From a virus: DNA of 48,368 nucleotides. A program made the translations under genes and the position numbers. The stretch is from IMG/VR virus record IMGVR_UViG_3300044961_001112, positions 1-48,368 of that record. The stretch is one strand, 5' to 3'. Shown in pieces: positions 6,227 through 13,615 of this stretch (positions are counted from its first letter, which is position 1; every line of letters starts with the position of its first letter). A model generated the notes under the pieces. The model was not told where the DNA came from. It was given only the letters and a program-made list of their open reading frames with translations, and ran no database searches.

Positions 6227-7182
6227 TCCGCGGCCTCCGGGACGGAAGGCGCGGCCGCGCCGGCGGCGTCGAGGAGGAAGTCGGCGGCCTTCTGAGCGGC
6301 GCTGGCGATGTTCATGATCGCCCGCGGTTGCTCCCGGAGGACTTGGAGCCACGAGGCGACGTATTGCGCGTGGTCCTGGCGCTCTTCGACGCGATAGCCC
6401 CACGTCCCGAGCAGCATGGCCGCGCCCAACTCGGCGACGATCTCCTCCACCGCATAGGCGCGGTCCCCGAACCTGCGGCCGAACTCCCGCGCCAGGCGGG
6501 GCTGGGCGCCCGTGGCGTGGACGGCTTCGTGGGCGAGAACGGACGTGATGGCCCGCTGCGAGGCGAAGGCGGCCCGGTCCGGCATGTGGATGGCGTCCGT
6601 CGAAGGCCGGTAGAAGGCACGGGACCCGCCCCAGTGCAGGGCGACACCCATCCCGCGGATGGCGTCGAGCACGCGGACGTCGGGCGCCAGGAGGTCCGTG
6701 ATCGGCCGGGGCCCGGGGGCGTAGGCGTCGGGGTCCACGCCCTCGACCTGCCCGAGGTTGAAGACCGTGAACGCCCTCGCATAGAGGCGCGCCCGCGGCG
6801 GCTTGCGCCCGTCGCCGGCGTCGCCCTCCTGGTCCTCCCAGGGCGGCGTCGCGTGGGTGGCCTTCCAGAGGACGACCCTGGTTCCGCGCTCCCCCTGGCG
6901 GACCTTCCCGCCCGCGGCGCTCCACGCTCGAACGGTCCCCCAGACCGGCGCCCCGAAGCCGCGGACGGACTGGGCGATCCCGAGCAGCAGGACGTTGAGC
7001 CCGCGGTAGGCGCGGCCCTCGACGCTGCGGTGGGTGAGCGCGGCCTGGTTCCAGGGCATCTCATACCGCCCGCCGATCGCGCCCCTCTCGATGGCGTCGG
7101 CGATCGTGCTGGCGATGTCCCGATACAGGGCTTCCCGATCGGGCTTCCCGGCGGGGGCGGTGGCGTCTTCCGTCTTCTGCAT
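6223..7182 (-). CDS. ardC: ArdC-like antirestriction protein with metallopeptidase domain
   Basis: Proteins of this family are made early after DNA entry by plasmids and phages, bind single-stranded DNA and protect the incoming element. The N-terminal domain (about residues 15-145) has the family pattern PWNQAAL, YRGLNVLLL and the Trp-rich run around VWGTVRAW. The C-terminal domain is a zincin: HEAVH at 218-222 supplies two zinc-binding His and the catalytic Glu, and a following EEIVAELGAAML helix can give the third ligand. Length 319 is typical. AGGAGG lies five bases before the chosen ATG. It is the first gene of the minus-strand early operon, fitting immediate expression. Confidence 0.9.
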   Translation of the reverse strand: MQKTEDATAPAGKPDREALYRDIASTIADAIERGAIGGRYEMPWNQAALTHRSVEGRAYRGLNVLLLGIAQSVRGFGAPVWGTVRAWSAAGGKVRQGERGTRVVLWKATHATPPWEDQEGDAGDGRKPPRARLYARAFTVFNLGQVEGVDPDAYAPGPRPITDLLAPDVRVLDAIRGMGVALHWGGSRAFYRPSTDAIHMPDRAAFASQRAITSVLAHEAVHATGAQPRLAREFGRRFGDRAYAVEEIVAELGAAMLLGTWGYRVEERQDHAQYVASWLQVLREQPRAIMNIASAAQKAADFLLDAAGAAAPSVPEAAE

Positions 7183-7190
7183 GCTGGCCT

Positions 7191-7220
7191 CCTGGGCTGG
7201 TCGTCCAGCGCCAGCCCAGG
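7191..7220. promoter_or_regulatory. 10-base inverted repeat upstream of ardC
   Basis: CCTGGGCTGG (7191-7200) and CCAGCCCAGG (7211-7220) are exact inverted repeats around a ten-base spacer. The spacer extends the pairing inward (GCTGG-TCGT-CCAGC as an alternative stem). It begins a few bases upstream of the ardC start and touches its ribosome binding site, in the gap between ardC (minus) and the rightward genes. It could be an operator for the divergent region or an RNA hairpin controlling ArdC translation. Confidence 0.5.
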
Positions 7221-7231
7221 GGCCTGTCCTC

Positions 7232-7242
7232 GCCCCATCTCC
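7232..7242 (+). promoter_or_regulatory. Motif GCCCCATCTCC, copy 4
   Basis: Exact, and the first copy on the plus strand. It lies in the divergent gap and points at the small gene at 7307. Confidence 0.7.
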
Positions 7243-7306
7243 GGCCCGTCCCCACCCCAGAGGCCGCTGTGTTCCACGCCCCCAAGAAGACGACCGACGA
7301 GGACTA

Positions 7307-7528
7307 ATGCGCGACCGGTCCGCTCTCCCGCGCGGGGGGACGACCGGCTGCAGATGCGCCGTGCACTGCGAGCGCAACGGGCGCGCTGGAGGCGAGACTC
7401 TGCCCGTGGAGGCGCCGACCTTCGCCGTGGTGGTCGAGGGGCCGATGGAGCGCCAGGCCGACGTCCTGCGGGCGCTGCGGAAGGTGCTCTCTCCGGAGGT
7501 GCGGGTCCGGTCCGGGACGACGCGCTGA
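7307..7528 (+). CDS. Small hypothetical protein
   Basis: A 73-residue protein. The N-terminal part is Cys- and basic-rich (GCRCAVHCERNG, possible metal ligands CxC and HC). The C-terminal part resembles a short alpha/beta unit (PTFAVVVEGPMERQADVLRALRKVL). No good ribosome binding site precedes the ATG; a GCCCCATCTCC motif lies 64 bases upstream. Its stop overlaps the start of the methyltransferase gene (TGATG), suggesting coupled translation. This overlap is the best support for it being real. Confidence 0.55.
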   Translation: MRDRSALPRGGTTGCRCAVHCERNGRAGGETLPVEAPTFAVVVEGPMERQADVLRALRKVLSPEVRVRSGTTR

Positions 7529-8202
7529 TGCCTGCGCTGTCGTTCGGGGACTCTATCCGCGCCCGCCGGGTCCTGGGGAAGCGGGACAACCACGACCGCT
7601 GGGCGGACGAGAAGATCCGCCTACGGCTGGCGGCGCTCCAGGCAGTCCCGTCGGCGCAGGTGCTCGACCTCTACGCCGGCGGCGGGGAGATGTGGCGCCG
7701 GGCCTGGCGGCGCGCAGACGACTATCTCGGTGTCGAGATGTCTCTGAGGAAGGTCATGCAGCACCCCGCGGGGCGGGTCCTGCACTGGGAGGCCGAGCGC
7801 GCTCTGGCGACGCTGGACCTGGCACCGTGGACCGTCTTTGACCTGGACCCCTACGGGTCTCCCTGGCCCGCGGCCCGGGTCCTGGCGCGGCGGCGCCTGG
7901 CGCCTGGCGAGCGGATCGCCATCGTCCTGACTGATGGTTCTGTCCGCCGGGCGATGATCGGCAAGGTCGAGCAGAGGCTGGCCGATCTGGCGGATGAGCC
8001 GACCTGGCAGACGGGCGCGCACTGGCGCTGGGGCGCTATCTGCCGAGCGGCGCTGGAGCGTCTGGCCGAGCGGATGGGCGGGCGGGTGGCGGAGATGGAC
8101 GAGAGCCGGATCCATCACCAGCGCTGGGGCATCTGGCACGGGATGGCCGTGATCGAGGGACTACCGTCGGCGGCGCGGCAGTGCGGACAGACGATCAATT
8201 AG
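7528..8202 (+). CDS. Trm1-like SAM-dependent methyltransferase
   Basis: Class I methyltransferase of 224 residues. Motif I is VLDLYAGGGEM (about 45-55). Motif IV is FDLDPYGSPW (104-113). The DPYGSP form is that of Trm1 tRNA guanine-N2 methyltransferases, whereas DNA amino-methyltransferases usually carry (N/D)PP(Y/F/W). This points to a tRNA or other RNA substrate, though the protein is shorter than Trm1 and lacks its C-terminal domain. It is translationally coupled to the small gene upstream, and its last 42 bases overlap the convergent Vsr gene. A DNA-modifying role linked to the neighbouring restriction genes is the alternative. Confidence 0.7.
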   Translation: MPALSFGDSIRARRVLGKRDNHDRWADEKIRLRLAALQAVPSAQVLDLYAGGGEMWRRAWRRADDYLGVEMSLRKVMQHPAGRVLHWEAERALATLDLAPWTVFDLDPYGSPWPAARVLARRRLAPGERIAIVLTDGSVRRAMIGKVEQRLADLADEPTWQTGAHWRWGAICRAALERLAERMGGRVAEMDESRIHHQRWGIWHGMAVIEGLPSAARQCGQTIN

Positions 8203-8568
8203 ACCGCCTAGATCGCCGGCCCGCACCTGGCACTCCCAGACCACCTCGACGTGCCAGCCGGCCTCCCGGAGGGCGGCCTGGGCTGCGGCGTCGCGCTCCC
8301 GATTCCGGCGCAGTTTCGGCCCCCAGTATTCGAGCCGCGACCTTGGGACGTGCCCGAGGGTGCAGCCGTGCTGATGCCAGTAGCAGCCATGCACGAAAAC
8401 CGCGGCCCGGCGCCCGCCGAGCACGATGTCGGGCTTGCCCGGTAGGTCCTTGCGGTTGAGCCGGAAGCGGAGGCCGGCCGCGTGCAGGGCGCGGCGGACC
8501 TCAATTTCCGGGGTCGTGTCGCGCGAGCGGATGCGCGCCATCAAGGCGCCCCGCTCCTCGGGGGTCAT
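8161..8568 (-). CDS. vsr: Very short patch repair endonuclease Vsr
   Basis: Nicks DNA 5' of a T in T:G mismatches that arise when 5-methylcytosine deaminates, and so protects the sites methylated by the linked C5 methyltransferase. The protein begins MTPEERGALMARIRSRDTTP, the usual Vsr start. It then has the catalytic PDIVLGGRRAAVFVHG segment with its Asp and the zinc-site segment HGCYWHQHGC. At 135 residues it is full length. It overlaps the restriction gene by ATGA, so it is the third gene of that operon. Its 3' end overlaps the convergent methyltransferase gene by 42 bases. Confidence 0.94.
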   Translation of the reverse strand: MTPEERGALMARIRSRDTTPEIEVRRALHAAGLRFRLNRKDLPGKPDIVLGGRRAAVFVHGCYWHQHGCTLGHVPRSRLEYWGPKLRRNRERDAAAQAALREAGWHVEVVWECQVRAGDLGGLIDRLSALPRRRR

Positions 8569-9485
8569 GGCGTCCGCGCGTAGGGCGGGTTCGCCGCGAC
8601 GAAGAAGACGTCGCCGTAGCCAAGGTCCTTTGCCAGGCGCGCTTCCTCGGCGGACCTGACGCGATGCGAGACGAACTCGTCCGGGGTGCAGGGTGGCAGG
8701 CCAAGACGCCGGATGAGATCGGCGTCGTATTTTCCCGAGAGGAGCAAGATACCCTCCGCGGCCAGCGGGTCCCGGGCGCCGCCGTTGAACCGGATCCGCT
8801 TCATGTAGTCCAGCTGCGCCGCGACTGCCTGCACCACGTCCCGGTGGACCTTCTTGCCCTGGACGTGCCGGAACAAGCGGGCGAGGCGGTCCGTGCCGCC
8901 GCTTCCAGCAAAAATGTCCGCGACTACGGCGTCTGGCAGAGATGCCCAGAACGGAAGCGGGTAAGACACACCTTCCAAGAGCCACCGGATTGAGGCGAAT
9001 CCAGCCGAGTTCAGGCTTTGCTTGCCGTCGCGGTTCTTCCCGGGATTGAGGTGATGCGGATGGGCGACCACGATCCCGACATAGCAACGCCCGGCTTCCT
9101 CGTCTGCGGCGGTCAGAATGCAGGGGTGGCCGTGCGCCTCGGGCGGGATCATCCAGTTCTCGCCCATCGTGTGCTTGATGTCCGTCTCGATGCCCCCGAG
9201 AAGCAGGTCCAGGACCTTGCCCTTAGGCGCCTGCAGGTAGGCCCGGAGAAGGATCTCGATGCGGGTACCGATGTAGGTCTTCTCGACCTTTTCGAGGTCC
9301 GCGTAGGCCCGGCGCCGCGTGTTGGGCGTGTCGATCACGCCGTCGATGGCGTCCCGGAACATCTGCGGGATGTCCCGCAGGATGTCCTGGATCGGACGAG
9401 CGGCCAGGATGGCCCGCTCGACCGTGGAGATCGTCTTGAAGTCGGGATGGGCCGGGCCGTAGCTGGTGGGGGGAAGCGAGCGCAT
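8565..9485 (-). CDS. NaeI-family type IIE restriction endonuclease
   Basis: Homodimeric endonuclease of the NaeI family, whose namesake recognises GCCGGC and needs a second site as effector. Catalytic residues fit NaeI spacing: Glu77 (GTRIEI), Asp93 (KVLDLL), and Asp102 with Lys104 (ETDIKHT), that is E-x15-D-x8-D-x-K as in NaeI E70, D86, D95, K97. Further family segments are NWMIPPEAHGHPC, NPGKNRDGK and, in the C-terminal effector domain, DYMKRIRFNGGARDPL. Length is 306, against about 317 for NaeI. The ATG is preceded only by a run of Gs. It lies between its methyltransferase and vsr. The recognition sequence is inferred from the family. Confidence 0.9.
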   Translation of the reverse strand: MRSLPPTSYGPAHPDFKTISTVERAILAARPIQDILRDIPQMFRDAIDGVIDTPNTRRRAYADLEKVEKTYIGTRIEILLRAYLQAPKGKVLDLLLGGIETDIKHTMGENWMIPPEAHGHPCILTAADEEAGRCYVGIVVAHPHHLNPGKNRDGKQSLNSAGFASIRWLLEGVSYPLPFWASLPDAVVADIFAGSGGTDRLARLFRHVQGKKVHRDVVQAVAAQLDYMKRIRFNGGARDPLAAEGILLLSGKYDADLIRRLGLPPCTPDEFVSHRVRSAEEARLAKDLGYGDVFFVAANPPYARTP

Positions 9486-9536
9486 CCCCCCAAGGCTACG
9501 GCATAGGCCGCGCCGAGGTGAAGCGTCCCCGCGGAG

Positions 9537-10499
9537 CTAGGCGACAATCCGGACCGTCGAGCGGGCCGCGGCCTCCATGGCCTTCCGGATCTCGCCAGCG
9601 ACCGCGCGGGCGACCGGCGGCGGGAAGGCGTTGCCGACCTGGCGGTAGGCGTGCGTCTTCTTCCCGACGAAGCGCCAGTCGTCCGGGAAGCCCTGGATCT
9701 TGGCGACCATTTGCACCGTGAGCCTCGGCATACCGACGAAGTCGGGGCCCGGCGCCTCCTCGGCGATGCTCTTGCCGTTGACCCCGAGCTCTGCCCAGGC
9801 GCGCCGCGCCCGCGTCGGGCCCAGGTCCGGGCCACCGTGCTTCTTCGAGCCGCCCACGATGGTTGGGGCGATGTCGTTGGCCCGGCGCTTCCAGGCCTCG
9901 AGGCCGCGCCAGCCGTTGGCGCCCATCATCTCGCCCAGGACCTCGCCGACCGTCGGCGGGTTGAAGGGGTTAGGCGTGGGCCAGCGGAAATGGCTGGCGA
10001 CGGTGCTCTTGAGCGCGACGAAGATCACCCGCGGCCGCAACTGGGAGACGCCGTAGTCGGAGGCGTTGAGGAGGCGCCAGTCGACGACGTAGCCCATGCC
10101 GTTGAGGCGGCGGCGGATCCTGGTCCGGTAGTCCTCGAACTTCGGATCGAGGATGCCTTTCACATTCTCAAGCATCACCGCCGGCGGCCGGACTGTGCCG
10201 ATGAACTCCATTCCGACGCCGAAGAGGTCCCGCTCGTCTGCCTCGCCGAGTTGCTGCCCGGCGATGGAGAAGGGAGGGCACGGCAAGCCGCCCGAGACCA
10301 TGTCGACGCCTTTCCACGGGGCCGCCGGGAACTCGCGGAGATCGGCCTCGTAGACGTTCCATGTTGGACGGTTGAGCTGAAGCGTCTGCACTGCGTATGG
10401 ATCGTTGTCCATGAGTGCAACGTGCTCGATGCCGGCCTGTTCGAGGCCAATGGCCTCGCCGCCGCCGCCCGCGCACAACTCGACCGTCTGGATACCCAT
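9537..10499 (-). CDS. DNA (cytosine-5) methyltransferase
   Basis: Methylates C5 of cytosine and protects host and prophage DNA from the linked NaeI-like nuclease. All main motifs are visible: I ELCAGGGGEAIGLE, IV GGLPCPPFS with catalytic Cys74, VI ENVKGI, VIII QLRPRV, and X RQVGNAFPPPVA. A target-recognition region lies between VIII and X (about 190-280). The chosen ATG (MGIQTVELC) follows GGAGGGG by three bases and gives 320 residues; a longer in-frame start exists but would run across an 11-base inverted repeat. It is the first gene of a three-gene operon with the nuclease and Vsr. Confidence 0.94.
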   Translation of the reverse strand: MGIQTVELCAGGGGEAIGLEQAGIEHVALMDNDPYAVQTLQLNRPTWNVYEADLREFPAAPWKGVDMVSGGLPCPPFSIAGQQLGEADERDLFGVGMEFIGTVRPPAVMLENVKGILDPKFEDYRTRIRRRLNGMGYVVDWRLLNASDYGVSQLRPRVIFVALKSTVASHFRWPTPNPFNPPTVGEVLGEMMGANGWRGLEAWKRRANDIAPTIVGGSKKHGGPDLGPTRARRAWAELGVNGKSIAEEAPGPDFVGMPRLTVQMVAKIQGFPDDWRFVGKKTHAYRQVGNAFPPPVARAVAGEIRKAMEAAARSTVRIVA

Positions 10500-10509
10500 G
10501 CTCCCCTCC

Positions 10510-10544
10510 ATCGTCGCCGGTTCCGCCGGCGTGCCGGCGACGAT
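10510..10544. promoter_or_regulatory. 11-base inverted repeat with two GCCGGC sites before the methyltransferase
   Basis: ATCGTCGCCGG (10510-10520) and CCGGCGACGAT (10534-10544) are perfect inverted repeats around 13 bases. Two GCCGGC sequences, the NaeI site, lie at 10525-10530 and 10533-10538. The repeat is just upstream of the methyltransferase start, where self-regulation of restriction-modification operons commonly acts. Methylation of these sites could feed back on the promoter, or the repeat could fold in the leader RNA. Confidence 0.6.
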
Positions 10545-10684
10545 TCGGCCTCCCGCTCGTGGTGGAGAGGACTCCGCGAAGGCCAGGCCGGTCAAGGCCT
10601 GGCAGAGGGATGCGCCCGACGAAGTTGGGGAAAACTTAATGACCGGTCGGCAATCCTGGCGGCATTCCAGCCCAAGGAGGCACG

Positions 10685-11473
10685 ATGGCGAACACGAAGA
10701 CGATGAAGGCCGGCGCGCCGAACAGGCGCGGCGATGAGTGGTATACCCCGCCCTGGTTGATCCGTGAGCTGGGAGGCAAGTTCGGCACGGACCCGTGCTG
10801 CCCGCGGAAGGACCACTGGACAGCGGAGACGTGCTGGACGCTCGAGGACAACGGCCTGAAGCAGGATTGGCACGGCCTGGTCTTCTGCAACCCGCCCTAT
10901 AGCAACCCCCTGCCCTGGGTCGAGAAGCTGCGCGAGCACCCTGACGGCGGGATCATGTTCGTCCCGGTCCGGCAGTCCTGGTGGTTCCAGCAGGCCGCCC
11001 TCGGATCCTGCAGCGCGTGGGCGCTTCTCGAGACGAGGATCGCGTTCTGCGGTTTGGACGGCAAGCCCGTGGGGAAGGGCTACTCGGCCGACGTCTTCGC
11101 CCTGATCTGTTGGCAGGAAGAGGCGGTCGACCGCGTCCGGCGGGCGTTCTTGCGGACCATCGACATGCTGCCCGGCGAGAAGCCAGCGCCAAAGAAGGAG
11201 CAGCTCTGGGGGCGGCTTTACTTCGAGGAGACGCCCGACGTCATGCGTCAGGCGCTCTTGATGCCGATGCGGAGCCATCCCTGGCCGGAGCTGACGCCCG
11301 AGCAGAAGGACGCCGAGGTCGAGGAAGGCCGGGTGATCCACGCGGCCCACGCCGCCAAGGTCGAGGCGAAAAGCAAGCGCGCGAACCACGCGATCTACGA
11401 CACCGAAGAGGCGAAGGCCGCCGCCGCTAAAGCGCGGGCCGGAGGCGACCAGCAGCAGAGGAGCACCCTATGA
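10685..11473 (+). CDS. dam: Phage DNA N6-adenine methyltransferase
   Basis: Phage Dam-type methyltransferase, 262 residues. It starts after AAGGAGG with a Lys-rich leader, then DEWYTPPWLIREL, the family's N-terminal signature. The catalytic motif is CNPPYSNPLPW (NPPY for amino-methylation of adenine). A conserved segment GGIMFVPVRQSWWFQ follows. The last 60 residues are charged and Ala-rich. Such enzymes modify the phage genome against restriction or mark it for packaging or replication. It is the first gene of the long rightward block after the restriction island and overlaps the next gene by ATGA. Confidence 0.9.
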   Translation: MANTKTMKAGAPNRRGDEWYTPPWLIRELGGKFGTDPCCPRKDHWTAETCWTLEDNGLKQDWHGLVFCNPPYSNPLPWVEKLREHPDGGIMFVPVRQSWWFQQAALGSCSAWALLETRIAFCGLDGKPVGKGYSADVFALICWQEEAVDRVRRAFLRTIDMLPGEKPAPKKEQLWGRLYFEETPDVMRQALLMPMRSHPWPELTPEQKDAEVEEGRVIHAAHAAKVEAKSKRANHAIYDTEEAKAAAAKARAGGDQQQRSTL

Positions 11474-11979
11474 GCAGCACCAATTTTTTGCCCGACGGCC
11501 TGCTCTTCTGGCCCGACTACCAGCGTCGGCCGAAGGGAGCCCCGATTCCCCAGGAGGGCGGCGGGAGCTTCACCTACCGCAACCAGGGGCTGCCGGTCCG
11601 AATCAAGGTCGTCAATCAAGGGCCGAAGAAGGGGGGCGAGCGTCCTTGGGACGTCTATCTCGTGTCGGGATACGAGAAGAAGGAGCGGTGCATCGCGCGC
11701 CTTGGCGCGGTCTATGCTGCCGGTCATCTTCAGGCGGCCAAGGCCTACTGGAGCAGCGTCCAGGCATCGCATCACGCCGCGCTGCCGCTGGCGGCGGCCA
11801 TGGCTAGGCATATGGGCGAAGGCTGGGCGGCGGTCCTGGACGCGGACAAGCACCGGGAGCACATTTTTAAAAGGGCCTTGGACGTGCTTGAGGGGACGCC
11901 AGGATTGGCCGAGGAGCTAGCGTCGAGATGGACGCCCGAGCACCAGCGGCGGGCCCTGGATTCATACGGCCCGACCTGA
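11470..11979 (+). CDS. Hypothetical protein downstream of dam
   Basis: A 169-residue protein that I do not recognise. The first 70 residues look like a small beta domain (FLPDGLLFWPDYQRRPKGAP, SFTYRNQGLPVRIKVV, WDVYLVSGYEKKERCIARLG). The rest is helical with a Trp-rich centre. An ATGA overlap couples it to the adenine methyltransferase gene, so it is likely a partner in the same early operon. Confidence 0.75.
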   Translation: MSSTNFLPDGLLFWPDYQRRPKGAPIPQEGGGSFTYRNQGLPVRIKVVNQGPKKGGERPWDVYLVSGYEKKERCIARLGAVYAAGHLQAAKAYWSSVQASHHAALPLAAAMARHMGEGWAAVLDADKHREHIFKRALDVLEGTPGLAEELASRWTPEHQRRALDSYGPT

Positions 11980-12071
11980 TCTGAGAGGGGGCTGGACGCC
12001 CCGCGCGCGGGAACTAGGTCGACCTCCGGCGGCCCCCACCAGGTCGCCGGAACCCGACCCAGGAGCCCGAC

Positions 12072-12422
12072 ATGCCCACCCCATCCACGCCAGATCTGCC
12101 TCTCGACGTTGCCCTCCTGCGCCTGGCCGCCGCTCTGCGGGCGGGCGACCTGGGCCGCGCCCGGGACGCCCAGGCCGAGCTCCGGCGCGTCTCCCTCGCC
12201 GGCCTCGACGCCGAGGCCCAGGCGACGCTCTACACCTGGCGCTGCCGCCCGCTGCCGGGCGGCCCGCTGCGCGGGCTGCAGGCGCGCGTCGCGGACGAGG
12301 CCGAGGCCGAGGCGTGGCCCCGGCTGACGGGCCACCAGCGCGTGCTCCTCGCCGCTGAGCGCGCGGCGGCTGGTCTTGATCCCGAGCCGCGGGGGCTGGC
12401 CGCCGAAAGGCTCGAGAACTAG
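12072..12422 (+). CDS. Hypothetical helical protein
   Basis: A 116-residue protein, Ala/Leu/Arg-rich, that looks almost fully helical (LDVALLRLAAALRAGDLGRA, QAELRRVSLAGLDAEAQATL). A good AGGAG lies seven bases before the ATG. It stands alone between the dam operon and the sigma-factor gene, with about 100 bases on each side. No family was recognised. Confidence 0.65.
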   Translation: MPTPSTPDLPLDVALLRLAAALRAGDLGRARDAQAELRRVSLAGLDAEAQATLYTWRCRPLPGGPLRGLQARVADEAEAEAWPRLTGHQRVLLAAERAAAGLDPEPRGLAAERLEN

Positions 12423-12528
12423 ATCGACCAGAGTGCCGGGCCATCAGGTCCGGCTCCACCGACGCGATCCCCGGGACGCGTCGGTCCATCCGTCCGGTCT
12501 GCGGGGGTCTTCCAAGGAGAAGCCCCAG

Positions 12529-13605
12529 ATGGCCCGGACCCGCACGATTACCCCCGACGAGATGGCCTCTCTGACCGCCGACGTCCGCGCCGGCGGGAGG
12601 CGGAAGGAGAAGGCGCTGGCGCGTCTCCTGGAGGCGCATGAGCCGATCATCCGCGTCGCCGGCTTGAAGATCGCCAAGGCCGGCGTCGAAACGGACGACG
12701 CGATGCAGACCGCGCGCCTCATGGCCTGGCGCGCGCTCCTGCGATGGGATCCCGATGCCGGGGCGTCCCCCGGGACTTGGATCGCTCACGCCCTGCGCCC
12801 AGGGAACGCGCACGAGCTGGTGCTAACGATGCGCCCGGCGCCGGTTCGTCCGCCGATGACCTCCGCCTGGAAGCAGACGGCTCGGCGCTGGAACGACATC
12901 CTCTCGGCTTTCCGTGCCGCCCGGGGCCGGGACCCCGAGCCCGCCGAGGTGGAGGTGCTCTGCCGCCGCGCCGGGCTGGATCCGGCGGTCGTCGAATCGA
13001 TCGCCCGTCTGGCGGCCCCCGCCGTGCCTCTGGACGCCCCGCTCCGCGGGCGCGAGGGGGACGAGGGCGGGGCGACCATCGCCGACACCCTGGCCGCGGA
13101 AGGCGGCGAGGAGGACGAGATCATCGGGCGGCTGGATGACGCGACCCGCCGGGCGCGCCTGGTCGAGGCGCTGGAGCGGCTGCCGGCGCGGGATGCCGAC
13201 GTCCTGCGGGCCCGCTTTGGCGTCGGCGGCGTCGGCGAGGCCCAGCAGCTCGACGCCATTGCGGCCCGGCTGGGCGTCTCGAAGGAGCGGGTCCGCCAGA
13301 TCGTGGACCGGGCGATGGTCCGCCTGCGCGCGGAGATGACCGGCCAGGCCAAGGCCGAGGCGGCGGCGTCCATCGCGACCTGGGCGCCCGCCATCGACCC
13401 CATCGACCTCGCCAAGGCGATCCAGGCCGGGCTCCCCGGGATCGGGGAAGACGCCCCCCTTCTGCGGCCCGCCGCGGCCCGCGCCCGGCCCGCCGGGCCC
13501 CCCGCGCCCCGGCGTCGCCGCGCCCGCCCCCAGGACCCTCGCCAGGCGTGTCTCCTGGCGTGGGTGGTGGCGGGGGCCGTGGGCTCCATCTCCCTGGCGG
13601 CATAG
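12529..13605 (+). CDS. Phage-encoded sigma-70-family sigma factor
   Basis: Predicted to direct RNA polymerase to a subset of promoters. Region 2 lies at about residues 30-100, with DDAMQTARLMAWRALLRWDP then the GTWIAHAL core matching the -10 recognition helix. A region-3-like helical part is at 115-165. Region 4 is at 205-268, with ALERLPARDADVLRARFGVG and the HTH LDAIAARLGVSKERVRQIVD that would read the -35 box. The start follows AAGGAG. Unusually, the protein goes on for 90 residues with a Pro/Arg-rich linker and a hydrophobic end (ACLLAWVVAGAVGSISLAA) that could bind the membrane. It is in the early-to-middle block, fitting control of later genes. Confidence 0.88.
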   Translation: MARTRTITPDEMASLTADVRAGGRRKEKALARLLEAHEPIIRVAGLKIAKAGVETDDAMQTARLMAWRALLRWDPDAGASPGTWIAHALRPGNAHELVLTMRPAPVRPPMTSAWKQTARRWNDILSAFRAARGRDPEPAEVEVLCRRAGLDPAVVESIARLAAPAVPLDAPLRGREGDEGGATIADTLAAEGGEEDEIIGRLDDATRRARLVEALERLPARDADVLRARFGVGGVGEAQQLDAIAARLGVSKERVRQIVDRAMVRLRAEMTGQAKAEAAASIATWAPAIDPIDLAKAIQAGLPGIGEDAPLLRPAAARARPAGPPAPRRRRARPQDPRQACLLAWVVAGAVGSISLAA

Positions 13606-13615
13606 GAGGCCGAGG

